Shown: positions 54,223 through 61,942 of the stretch, one piece after another
How the letters are laid out: the number at the start of each line of letters is the position of its first letter
Numbering within the stretch: position 1 is the first letter of the stretch
Origin: Bifidobacterium miconisargentati
GTDB lineage: Bacteria; Actinomycetota; Actinomycetes; Actinomycetales; Bifidobacteriaceae
Assembly: GCF_019331675.1 (NCBI RefSeq)
Contig: NZ_JAHBBJ010000005.1
Span: 117,217-181,216, forward strand
DNA length: 64,000 bases
Direction: 5' to 3'
Program-made: the position numbers and the translations under genes
Notes under the pieces: generated by a model
Seen by the model: only the letters and a program-made list of their open reading frames with translations
The model's database searches: none
What the model was told of the DNA's origin: nothing

Positions 54223-54256
54223 TCCCTTTGCATCAACCGATATTGGCCCCCTATCT

Positions 54257-54307
54257 TTGGCTCCCCTTGTCAGGGGAGCTGGCGGCGAAGCCGACTGAGG
54301 GGTAGTC
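54257..54307 (+). repeat. MITE-like repeat, short form (copy 13)
   Basis: TTGGCTCCCCTTGTCAGGGG start and GACTGAGGGGTAGTC end. It lies inside the iron gene run. Confidence 0.85.
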
Positions 54308-54336
54308 AATCGCGATGAGTCGATAAGGTGGTCATA

Positions 54337-54900
54337 ATGACTGACATGCATGCACTGAAGAAATCCGCCACGTTGGCCGCCGCCGGTCTGGTGGTGGCCG
54401 GAGCGTTGCTTGCCGGATGCGGCGAGTCCAAGGCCACGCCGATGAACGACGACTATGCCGGTAATTCCGGCGAGACCGAGAAGTCTCAGGAGGAGCAGTC
54501 GCAGTCGAGCGGCTCGGATTCCTCCGATTCCGGCTCGTCGTCCGGTTCGTCGTCCGACTCCTCCGATTCCGGCACCACGTCCGACAAGAAGGACACCGGC
54601 AACTACAAGGACGGCGACTACTCCATCAACGGCCAGTACGGCCCGGTGGGCGAGGATTCCATCGACGTCCATCTGACCATCAAGGACGGCAACGTCGAGA
54701 ACGTGGAGATCGTGGGGCACCCGTTCACCACCATCTCCAAGAACCATCAGGACGCCTTCGCCAAAGCCATCAACGGCGTGGTGGACGGCAAGCCCCTGAA
54801 GGATCTCAAGGTGGACAAGGTGGCCGGTGCCAGCTGGACTTCGGACGCCTTCAACAAGGCCCTCGAAATCGCCCGCCAGGAGGCATCCATCCAGGAGTGA
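54337..54900 (+). CDS. FMN-binding lipoprotein (PF04205-like)
   Basis: This 187-aa protein has lipobox LLAGC (Cys28), a Ser/Asp-rich linker of about 70 residues, and an FMN-binding-like domain: YKDGDYSINGQYGPVGEDSIDVHLTIKDG, then VEIVGHPFTTISKNHQDAFAKAINGVV. AGASWTS at residues 163-169 matches the SGAT-like covalent FMN attachment motif, where a Ser or Thr is flavinylated by ApbE. In FTR1-P19 clusters, flavin-linked electron delivery for iron reduction is plausible. No ApbE gene is in the window. The ATG at 54337 is preferred; a GTG three codons upstream is also open. Confidence 0.85.
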   Translation: MTDMHALKKSATLAAAGLVVAGALLAGCGESKATPMNDDYAGNSGETEKSQEEQSQSSGSDSSDSGSSSGSSSDSSDSGTTSDKKDTGNYKDGDYSINGQYGPVGEDSIDVHLTIKDGNVENVEIVGHPFTTISKNHQDAFAKAINGVVDGKPLKDLKVDKVAGASWTSDAFNKALEIARQEASIQE

Positions 54901-54973
54901 TATGCGCGTGTCATGCCGTCGCTGCATGGACGCGCAACACATACTTGCCCATATGACACGGTCGGCGGTCGGT

Positions 54974-55591
54974 TCAGGCCTGCAACGCCGGCCAGAGCAG
55001 GTCGGTCAGACGCTCCGGCCAATCCCCATGTGACGACGTGGCCCGTGCCGCCCCCGCGACCTGCCCTTCGATCGCCTCGTACGCCACCAGCGAGCCGATG
55101 ATGGTGGACAGCAGCAGCCGTTCGTCCAGGCCGCGCCGAAAGACGCCCTGCGCGACGCCCCGCTCCAGGAACGCCTTGAGCGTGCCCAGCCAGGGCGTCA
55201 CGACCTGAGTGACGATGTGCTGGAAGAACTCCGCCTCGCTGGACAGCACGATGCCCACGCTCTTGATGTCGATGTCGTTGGCATTCACCCAATCCACCAG
55301 CCGCTGCAGCAGTTGCATGAAATGCTCCCGCGTGGGGGAGGGCGCTTCCGAGGCGTCCTCGTTGCTGACCAGATACCTGGCGCTGATTTCGCGTAGCAGC
55401 TCATTGGCGTTGTGATAGCGGCGGTAGATGGTGGTTTTGGCCACGCCCGAGCGTCGCGCCACCTCCTCGATGGTCACGCCGCTGATGCCGCGTTCCACCG
55501 CGATCTGCAGCGTGGCCTTCATAAGCTTGCGGTCCGTGGCCTTGCGCGTGCGTTCGGCGCGCGGAGCCGCGGTCATCGCCATTGCCGTCAT
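54974..55591 (-). CDS. TetR-family regulator
   Basis: This 205-aa protein has the N-terminal HTH (TLQIAVERGISGVTIEEVARRSGVAKTTIYRRYHN) with an aromatic RYHN recognition end, and a C-terminal ligand domain of about 120 residues. It is separated from the YhgE genes by a long MITE copy, yet all three genes are on the minus strand. It probably controls the YhgE promoter region at 60540-60590, which carries a periodic motif. The ligand is unknown. An RBS (AAGAAGGAATC) precedes the start. Confidence 0.9.
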   Translation of the reverse strand: MTAMAMTAAPRAERTRKATDRKLMKATLQIAVERGISGVTIEEVARRSGVAKTTIYRRYHNANELLREISARYLVSNEDASEAPSPTREHFMQLLQRLVDWVNANDIDIKSVGIVLSSEAEFFQHIVTQVVTPWLGTLKAFLERGVAQGVFRRGLDERLLLSTIIGSLVAYEAIEGQVAGAARATSSHGDWPERLTDLLWPALQA

Positions 55592-55642
55592 GATTCCTTC
55601 TTCTTGTTTCGTCTGGCCTGTATCCGGGATTGCTGGTACTAC

Positions 55643-55790
55643 CCGGCTCCCCTTGTCAGGACATCGCCGTGATGCAAACAGCAGAGCTGTTTGTAGGCAA
55701 TGTGCGAGACGACAGTCGAGCCAGTGGACTGCGAACGAAGTTCGTCCCTAATTGCAGGATGAGCCGTCGGCGAAGCCGACTGAGGGGTAG
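55643..55790 (+). repeat. MITE-like repeat, long ~150-bp form (copy 14)
   Basis: CCGGCTCCCCTTGTCAGGAC start; ends CTGAGGGGTAG. The internal ~100 bp match copies 5 and 11 (GTTTGTAGGCAATGTGCGAG, GCGAACGAAGTTCGTCC). Confidence 0.85.
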
Positions 55791-55819
55791 CAGTCCGAAG
55801 TAGCGCGAGAAGCGGCCGC

Positions 55820-57982
55820 CTAACTCAGCACCTTCGTGCTCTCCACCTTGGCCACGTACCACTGGTTGAACCGCACCAGAGGCTTCCTCAGCAGCAGGCC
55901 GAGCAGCAGCAGCGGTGGCACGAACACCAGCAGCATGCCGGCGGCCTTCCAGTAATCCATGTCGTAGACGCCGGCGATGGCCGCGCGCATCATCGTCACC
56001 GAATGGGTCAATGGCAGCGCGGGCGAGATCTTCGAGATGAAGTCGGGCAGCATCTGCACCGGATACGCGGCGTTCGCGCCAGTGATCTGCACGATGAGCA
56101 TGAGTACGCCGATGGCCTTGCCCACGTTGCCGAAGCTCACCACCATCGTGTACATGAACAGCGAGAACACGAACACGGAAAGCCAGCCGGAGAGCATGAA
56201 CAGCAGCGGATGCACGGCCTGCACGCGCAGGAACAGCAGATCGCCGCCCAGCGAGACCGTGGCCTGGATGAAGGCGATGAGCCCGAACACCCCGTAATGG
56301 CCCAGATACAGCTGGTGCGGCCGCGGATCGCCGAGTTCCTTGCGGATACGGCGGGACACGGTGGTCTTCAGCGTCACCACCAGCAGCAACGAACCCACCC
56401 ACAGCGGAATCAGCGTGTAGAACGAAGCCATCGAGGAGCCGAAGTTGTCCACCGGGAACACGGCCTTGCGCTTGAGCTGCACCGGCGCGGCCAGCGTGGA
56501 GGCCAGCGCCTCCGGGTCGGAGCCGAGCACGTCCTTGACCATGCTCATGTCACCGGTGTCCAGCGCCTCGCCAAGTTTGCCGGTGAACGAGGTCAGTTCC
56601 GTGGCTGCCGAACGCAGCTTGCCCGCGACCTTGCCCAGCGTGGCCCGCGCGTCCGTGAGCATCGTGCCCGCGCTCGAAGCCGAATCCTTGAGATCGCCCA
56701 GCGTGCCCTTGAGCGTGTCCGCATTGGTGCCGAGCAGCGTCGCCGCGTCGGACACCGTGGACGACAGCGATTCGATCTGCGGCTTGACGTTCTCGTCAAA
56801 GTCCGTCTTGACGCCGTTGATGCTGTCCTTGGCCTGGTTTGCCAGCGCCTTGACCTGTTCGCGCTGGTCCTGGGCGTGCTGGTCGCCGGCGCGGATGTCG
56901 CTCGCCGCGCCGCTCAGCGCGTTCTGCAGCTTGGTCTGCCGCGCGATGGACCGGTCCAGCATGCGCACGGTCAGCGCATTGTCGCCCAGGATCGAGGCCA
57001 GGGTGTCGCGGATCGACTGGTAGTGCGCGATCTGCTCGCCCACAGCGGCGGCCTGGCTGTCCAGTTCGGCGGCGGCCGTGGAGGAGCCGGCGGCCGCGTC
57101 CTCGTACAGCGAGTCGATGGAATCGGAGACCGAGCCGAAGCTGTCGGCGCTGGTCTTGAGCGCCTCGGTCATGGCGGATGTGGTGGTGCCCAACGCGCCC
57201 GCCACGTCCTCCACGCCGGACTTGGCGCCGGACAGGTCCTTCTTGGCCTGCTTGGCCGAATCCGAGGCCTGCGCGATGAGGTCGTTGGACGTGTCCATGA
57301 GCAGCTGGGCCGATTCGGTGAGCGAGGAATACGTGCCGAGCATGTCCGCCGTGTCGTTGAGACGGGCGGCGAAGTCGGCGATGTTCGTGTTGAAGTTGGC
57401 CAGTTTCTCCGTGGCTTCCGGCTGGTCGAGCTGGTCGGCGAGCGACGAGGCGATCTCCAGTGCCGAGGAGGTGATGGTCTTGGCGAACGTGGTGTTGATC
57501 TCCGCCGCCACCTCGTCCGCGCCCTCGTTGAGCAGGTTCGGGGCCAGCGCGTTCTTCTTCTCGTTGCGGTAATAGGTCAGCTGCGCGTTCTTGGCGTCGC
57601 TGGAGAAGAACGTCATCATGTCCTTGCTGAACGACTTCGGAATCACGATGGCCGCATAGTACTTGCCGGACTTCGCACCGTCGATGGCGTCCGCCTTCGT
57701 GGTGATGGTCCAGTCGAGCTGGCTGTTGGCGCGCAGGGCGTTGACCACCTGGTCGCCCACGGTCATCTTGATGGGGATGAGGTCGGACTTGTACCCCTCG
57801 TCCACGTTCGCCACCGCGAACTTGAGGTTCTTCATGTTCGAGAACGGATCCCAGCAAGCGGCCACGTTGAACCAGGTGAACAGGCCGGGAATCATCACCA
57901 GACCGATCACGATGATGATGGAGACCACGTTGCTGGTCAGTCGCCTGACGTCGCCGATGAACAGCTTCCATATGGTTTTCAT
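55820..57982 (-). CDS. YhgE/Pip-domain membrane protein (2)
   Basis: This 720-aa protein starts with a TM helix (SNVVSIIIVIGLVMIPGLFTWF), then a ~460-residue extracytoplasmic region predicted to be long coiled coils (SAAAELDSQAAAVGEQIAHYQ and similar). Five to six C-terminal TM helices of the ABC-2-like permease module end near LLRKPLVRF. This is the YhgE/Pip family (phage-infection protein/ESX-like group); function is not settled. It overlaps the gene upstream by ATGA, so the two are coupled. Confidence 0.88.
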   Translation of the reverse strand: MKTIWKLFIGDVRRLTSNVVSIIIVIGLVMIPGLFTWFNVAACWDPFSNMKNLKFAVANVDEGYKSDLIPIKMTVGDQVVNALRANSQLDWTITTKADAIDGAKSGKYYAAIVIPKSFSKDMMTFFSSDAKNAQLTYYRNEKKNALAPNLLNEGADEVAAEINTTFAKTITSSALEIASSLADQLDQPEATEKLANFNTNIADFAARLNDTADMLGTYSSLTESAQLLMDTSNDLIAQASDSAKQAKKDLSGAKSGVEDVAGALGTTTSAMTEALKTSADSFGSVSDSIDSLYEDAAAGSSTAAAELDSQAAAVGEQIAHYQSIRDTLASILGDNALTVRMLDRSIARQTKLQNALSGAASDIRAGDQHAQDQREQVKALANQAKDSINGVKTDFDENVKPQIESLSSTVSDAATLLGTNADTLKGTLGDLKDSASSAGTMLTDARATLGKVAGKLRSAATELTSFTGKLGEALDTGDMSMVKDVLGSDPEALASTLAAPVQLKRKAVFPVDNFGSSMASFYTLIPLWVGSLLLVVTLKTTVSRRIRKELGDPRPHQLYLGHYGVFGLIAFIQATVSLGGDLLFLRVQAVHPLLFMLSGWLSVFVFSLFMYTMVVSFGNVGKAIGVLMLIVQITGANAAYPVQMLPDFISKISPALPLTHSVTMMRAAIAGVYDMDYWKAAGMLLVFVPPLLLLGLLLRKPLVRFNQWYVAKVESTKVLS

Positions 57983-60513
57983 CGTGCGTGCTTTCCTTCC
58001 TTCTCGTACAGCATCGAGCGGATCGATTCGTCGGAGAGATTGCCGAGTTCGGTCTGGCGGCGGATGGAGTCGCGCGTGAACTCCACCACCATCAGGAAGC
58101 CGATGATGATGACCACCCACGCGAGCCATGTGGCCATGACCACGATCTTCTCGCCGGTGGTCAGCGAGAAGATGATGATGAGGGCCGCCGGCACCACGAA
58201 CCCGGCGATGAGCGCGCCCAGCAGCAGTCTCGGGTAATGCCTCTGGAAGCTGGCCGCACGCCGTTCGATGGACCTGCGGTAGCCCTCATGGTTGGCCAAT
58301 GCGGCGATGGCCTGCGTGATGCGGTATTCGTTGCCGGGCAGATGCACCTTCTCGCCGATGATCATGTCGCTTTCCTCGATCTCGCGCGCGAACAGGCGGT
58401 TGAGGTTCGCCATCTTCGGACGGGCCACAAGCCCCAGCAGGAAGGCGATCACGGCGAAGATCAGCAGTTTGCCGATGTAGCGGAACCAGTTGCCGTCGTA
58501 GAATCCGGCGATGGCCTCGCGCATCGCGTCGATGGAGTACGTGAACGGCAGCAGCGGGTAGATCACGCGGAAGAACCTGGGCATCATCTCGATGGGGTAC
58601 AGGCCGGAGGCGCCCGGCACCTGCAGGATCACCAGGGCCACGCACAGGCCTTTGCCCACATGCATGAACGTGGTGGCCATGGCGAAGATGAACGACATGT
58701 ACACCAGCGAGGTGATCACGCAGGTCAGGATGAACACGGGGATGTTCACGCACTGCATGCCCAGTACCAGGTTGCCGATGGCCGTGACCAGTCCCTGCGT
58801 GGCCGCCAGAACGGACAGCAGCGCGAGTCGTCCCAGATAGCCCTGCGTGGGCGTGAGGTGCTCGATGCCCTCGCTGTCCGTCTCGATCTTGGGGATCACT
58901 ACCAGCACGAACGCGCCCACCCACAGCGCCAGAGCGGTGAACAGCGGCGCCATGCCGGAGCCGTACGAGGAGACCGGGTAGAGCGTCTTCTCGCTGATCA
59001 CGGTGGGGGAGAGCATGAAGTTGGAGATCTTGGCCGCATCCAGCTTGCCGTCGGTATCGATGAGGTCGCCCAGGGTGCTGGAGATGGAGAGGGCCTTGAT
59101 GTCCGTGGCGAGGGTGGAGAGCTTGTCCTGCACGCCCGCCAGTGCCGAGTCCGTGTCCTTCAGCGCGGTCTTGGTGGAGGACACGGCCTTGTCCAGCTGG
59201 TCCAGCACCTTTTTCGACTGGTCGATGAGCTGGGTCTGCGAGGTGACGCCGTTCGCGAGGGTGCCTGCGGTGACGCCCAACGTGTTCAGGCCGTTGTTGA
59301 ACTGCGGCAGCGAACCGGAGACCAGCGTCTTGCGCGCGTCGCCCACGGCGGTGATGGTGGTCTGCGTGGCGTTGTTGAGGTTGTCCGCCAGCCCCTGCGT
59401 GTGCGTGGCGGCGTTGCCGATGGTGGTGTTGAGGCTGCTCAGGTTGCCCAGCGTGCCGGCCAATTGGCTGTTGCGGTGCTCCAGCTTGGCGATGACCGAC
59501 TTGAGTGGCTCCCTGTCCGCGTTCGGCAGCGCGTTGAGCTGCGCGATGATCTCGGCGTTCGCCTCGTTGATGTCCGTGGCGGTGTTGATAAGCCCGCCCA
59601 CCTGCTGGTTGGCCGAGTTGATGGCGCCGGTCACGGTGCCCACGCTCTGGTTGGCCTTGTTCACGGCCTGGCTGAGCAGGCTGGAGCCCTGGTCGATGGT
59701 GCCGGAGGTATCCACGATGAAGTCGGTGACGCTGTTCTGCGTGGTGCCGATGAGTTTGGATGCTCCGGCGAGGCCCTGTGCGGCGTCAAGGCCGAGCTTG
59801 CGCGCGTCCTCGATGGCCTCGCGCGCGGTGCGGGTCTGTCCGGGCGCCTTGTCCAGCGCGGTGTTGAGCTTGGCGATGGTGTTTCGCGTGGTCTGCACGT
59901 CGCCCGAGGCCTCACTCAGGGCCGCGAGCGCCTTGGACTTGGTCTGGTCGGTGCTGGCGATGGCCTTGTCGCCGGCCTTGTTGATGACGTCCGTGAGCAC
60001 CTTGGAGACCGTGGAGACGAACGTGGAGTTGACCGTACGGTCCAGCGTGGAGGCGCCCACGTCCGTGACTTTGGGGGCCACGGCGCTCGCCTTCTCGTTG
60101 ACGTAGTACTCCAGGGTCGGCCGGTTGCTGCCGCCGGTCACCACGCCGGCGAGGTCGTCCGAGAAGCTTTTGGGAATGACGATGGCGGCGTAGGCGTTGC
60201 CGGATTCCACCATGTCCATCGCCTCGGCCTGATTCACGAAGGTCCAGCCCAGCTGGGTGTTTTCCTTCATCTGCGCCACGATCTGGTCGCCGAGGTTCTG
60301 CTTGCCGATGAGGGCGTTGTCCGTGCCGGCGTCGTTGTTGGCGATGGCCACCTTGATGCCGCCGGTGTTGCCGTACGGGTTCCAGAAGCCCACGATGTTG
60401 TACCAGGAGTACAGCGGCGGGATGAACACCATGCCGAACAGGATCACCCAAGCGGTCGGCACCTTGAGCAGGCGCAGGATGTCGCGCTTGAGGACCTTGA
60501 GAATGTTGCGCAC
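57979..60513 (-). CDS. YhgE/Pip-domain membrane protein (1)
   Basis: This 844-aa protein begins with GTG at 60513 (MRNILKVLKRDILRLLKVPTAWVILFG). TM1 is followed by a long extracytoplasmic coiled-coil region (about residues 150-480; NSFVSTVSKVLTDVINKAG-like and similar), then YhgE-type C-terminal TM helices and an extra cytoplasmic domain with further TM pairs (ERRAASFQRHYPRLLLGALIAGFVVPAALI). It is longer than gene 2 by the last ~130 residues. It starts the YhgE operon behind the periodic motif. The GGGGG RBS lies 8 nt upstream. Confidence 0.88.
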   Translation of the reverse strand: MRNILKVLKRDILRLLKVPTAWVILFGMVFIPPLYSWYNIVGFWNPYGNTGGIKVAIANNDAGTDNALIGKQNLGDQIVAQMKENTQLGWTFVNQAEAMDMVESGNAYAAIVIPKSFSDDLAGVVTGGSNRPTLEYYVNEKASAVAPKVTDVGASTLDRTVNSTFVSTVSKVLTDVINKAGDKAIASTDQTKSKALAALSEASGDVQTTRNTIAKLNTALDKAPGQTRTAREAIEDARKLGLDAAQGLAGASKLIGTTQNSVTDFIVDTSGTIDQGSSLLSQAVNKANQSVGTVTGAINSANQQVGGLINTATDINEANAEIIAQLNALPNADREPLKSVIAKLEHRNSQLAGTLGNLSSLNTTIGNAATHTQGLADNLNNATQTTITAVGDARKTLVSGSLPQFNNGLNTLGVTAGTLANGVTSQTQLIDQSKKVLDQLDKAVSSTKTALKDTDSALAGVQDKLSTLATDIKALSISSTLGDLIDTDGKLDAAKISNFMLSPTVISEKTLYPVSSYGSGMAPLFTALALWVGAFVLVVIPKIETDSEGIEHLTPTQGYLGRLALLSVLAATQGLVTAIGNLVLGMQCVNIPVFILTCVITSLVYMSFIFAMATTFMHVGKGLCVALVILQVPGASGLYPIEMMPRFFRVIYPLLPFTYSIDAMREAIAGFYDGNWFRYIGKLLIFAVIAFLLGLVARPKMANLNRLFAREIEESDMIIGEKVHLPGNEYRITQAIAALANHEGYRRSIERRAASFQRHYPRLLLGALIAGFVVPAALIIIFSLTTGEKIVVMATWLAWVVIIIGFLMVVEFTRDSIRRQTELGNLSDESIRSMLYEKEGKHAR

Positions 60514-60540
60514 TGCATACCCCCGGTCTTGTGATGCTAC

Positions 60541-60590
60541 GTTTCCCGTAGCGATACGGAAACCGTAGCGCTACGCGGTAAGTAGCGTAA
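60541..60590 (-). promoter_or_regulatory. Promoter-region motif array upstream of the yhgE pair
   Basis: GTAGCG occurs three times at 60548, 60565 and 60582, exactly 17 bp apart. Within the block is a 12-bp palindrome CGTAGCGCTACG (60564-60575) and an imperfect TTTCC-CGTA...TACGGAAA palindrome. It is a candidate site for the TetR protein at 54974. Confidence 0.6.
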
Positions 60591-60631
60591 TGCCATGCCG
60601 GGAGATTTCGGGATGCGCGCGGCCGGAAACG

Positions 60632-60672
60632 CAGACTGCCCAGCGGCAAATCGTGCGCCGCTGGGCAGTCTG
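60632..60672 (-). terminator. Terminator of the frameshifted surface-protein gene
   Basis: 16-bp perfect stem CAGACTGCCCAGCGGC / GCCGCTGGGCAGTCTG with a 9-nt loop. Confidence 0.85.
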
Positions 60673-60691
60673 TCTATTTTGGTGATGGATG

Positions 60692-61572
60692 TCAGCTCTG
60701 GATGGTGCTCGCGTCTTCGGAGTTGCCGTTCAGCTGGCTGGAGGATTCGGAGGAGCCGTCCGTGGACTGGCCCGAAGCGGAGCCGCTCTGGCCGTCAGTC
60801 GACTGGCCTCCTGGAGCGGACTGGCCGCCGGGCATGGACGGCACGGAACCGGACTGACCCGACTGGCTGCTGCCGTCGGAGCTGGAGGAGCCGCTGGACG
60901 ACTCGCTGTCCGTGGACTGGCCGCTGGAGGACTGTCCGTCGGTGCTCTGGCCTCCCGGCAGGCTCTGGCCGCCCTGGCCGTTGCCGTTGCCGGACTGACC
61001 ACCCATGCCGCCCTGGCCGCCGCCCATCTGCATCTGCTGGCTGGACGAGGAGGAGCCGTTGCCGGCGATCGCGCCATATGCCATGCCGCCGCCGAGGCCG
61101 CCCACCAGGCCGCAGACCAGGCTGATGCCCACGATCAATGCGATGGCCTTGCCGGAGAACGTGCCGGCCGCAGCGGCCTCACCGCCGGGGATCGCCGGGG
61201 CTACGGGGGCGTTGGCGGCGGCGGACTGCCAGTGGCGTTGGCTTGGCCGGCCTGCTGCGCGGGCGCGCTGTAGGCGCCCGGCACACCCTGCGCCGGTGCC
61301 GCGGCGAACGGGGTGGACTGCTGTGCGCCCTGCGTCGTCTGGCCGGAAGGGGAGCCCGCGTAGTTGCCGGAAGCGGACTGCTGCGGCGTGTAGGACAGCG
61401 GCAGGCTCTGGTCGGCCGCCGAACCGGTGGAGGTGCCGCCGGAGGTGCCGCTGGCGGCACCGGTCGTGCCGGCCGCAGAGGAGGCCTTCGGGGGAATCGG
61501 CGTGGTGGATCCGGTGGTCGGCTCGCCGCCGTTGTTCTGCGGGATGATGTTCGTGGTGTCGTTGTTGCTCAT
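60692..61572 (-). pseudogene. Gly/Ser/Gln-rich membrane-anchored protein, frameshifted
   Basis: Two frames make one product of about 293 aa if a single base is restored. Frame 1 (start 61572, MSNNDTTNIIPQNNG, RBS AAAGGAC) ends in a stop after PPPPTPP near 61201. Frame 2 resumes with QSAAANAPVAPAIPGGEA and continues through a TM helix (IALIVGISLVCGLVGGLGGG), then the QGGMGG motif and Gly/Ser/Gln-rich tail. The shift lies in a GCC/CCC-rich run (about 61205-61240). It may be a real mutation, slippage-based on/off variation or a sequence error. The anchor resembles that of the beta-helix protein at 61943. Confidence 0.7.
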
Positions 61573-61675
61573 GATGGGTCCTTTCGTTTGAACCGCGGAT
61601 ACGGGAGTGCGCGGTCCGGAGCATCGCGGGTTGGTTGTTATTGACTCTGTCAAACCAATGCAGGCGCGCCCTTAT

Positions 61676-61770
61676 CCGGCTCCCCTTGTCAGGGGAGCCG
61701 GCGGCGAAGCCGACTGAGGGGTAGTCCAATCGGGTTCATGCCGACTTTGGATTAACGGAGTCTTGTTGGT
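61676..61770 (+). repeat. MITE-like repeat, short form with tail (copy 15)
   Basis: CCGGCTCCCCTTGTCAGGGG start, GACTGAGGGGTAGTCC (61727), and a tail with TTTGGATTAACGGAGTC. Confidence 0.85.
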
Positions 61771-61874
61771 TGTGGTTTGGAAACGTGGTGCGGGGCTTAA
61801 AGGGGCGAGGGATAGCGCGCCGGGTGTGCCCCGCGTCATCCGGCGCAAGTCTGATATCGTGCTTCTCCTTGTTT

Positions 61875-61927
61875 TTGGCTTCCCTCTCTGAGGGGAGCCG
61901 TCCCGCAAGGTGAGGCTGAGGGGAGTG
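61875..61927 (+). repeat. MITE-like repeat, short form (copy 16)
   Basis: TTGGCTTCCCTCTCTGAGGGG, then a mismatched second half ending GAGGGGAGTGG. Confidence 0.8.
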
Positions 61928-61942
61928 GACGGCGTTTGGTAC

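Noticed and set aside
57988..60534. 848-codon open frame on the plus strand over the YhgE genes
   Set aside because: Same cause: Arg/Gly/Val-rich shadow, no start context, and the minus strand has the real YhgE protein with a good RBS.
61201..61245. Programmed frameshift in the Gly/Ser/Gln-rich protein gene
   Set aside because: No heptamer slippery site with a downstream structure is evident; a one-base deletion explains the two frames more simply, though phase variation is kept as a finding.
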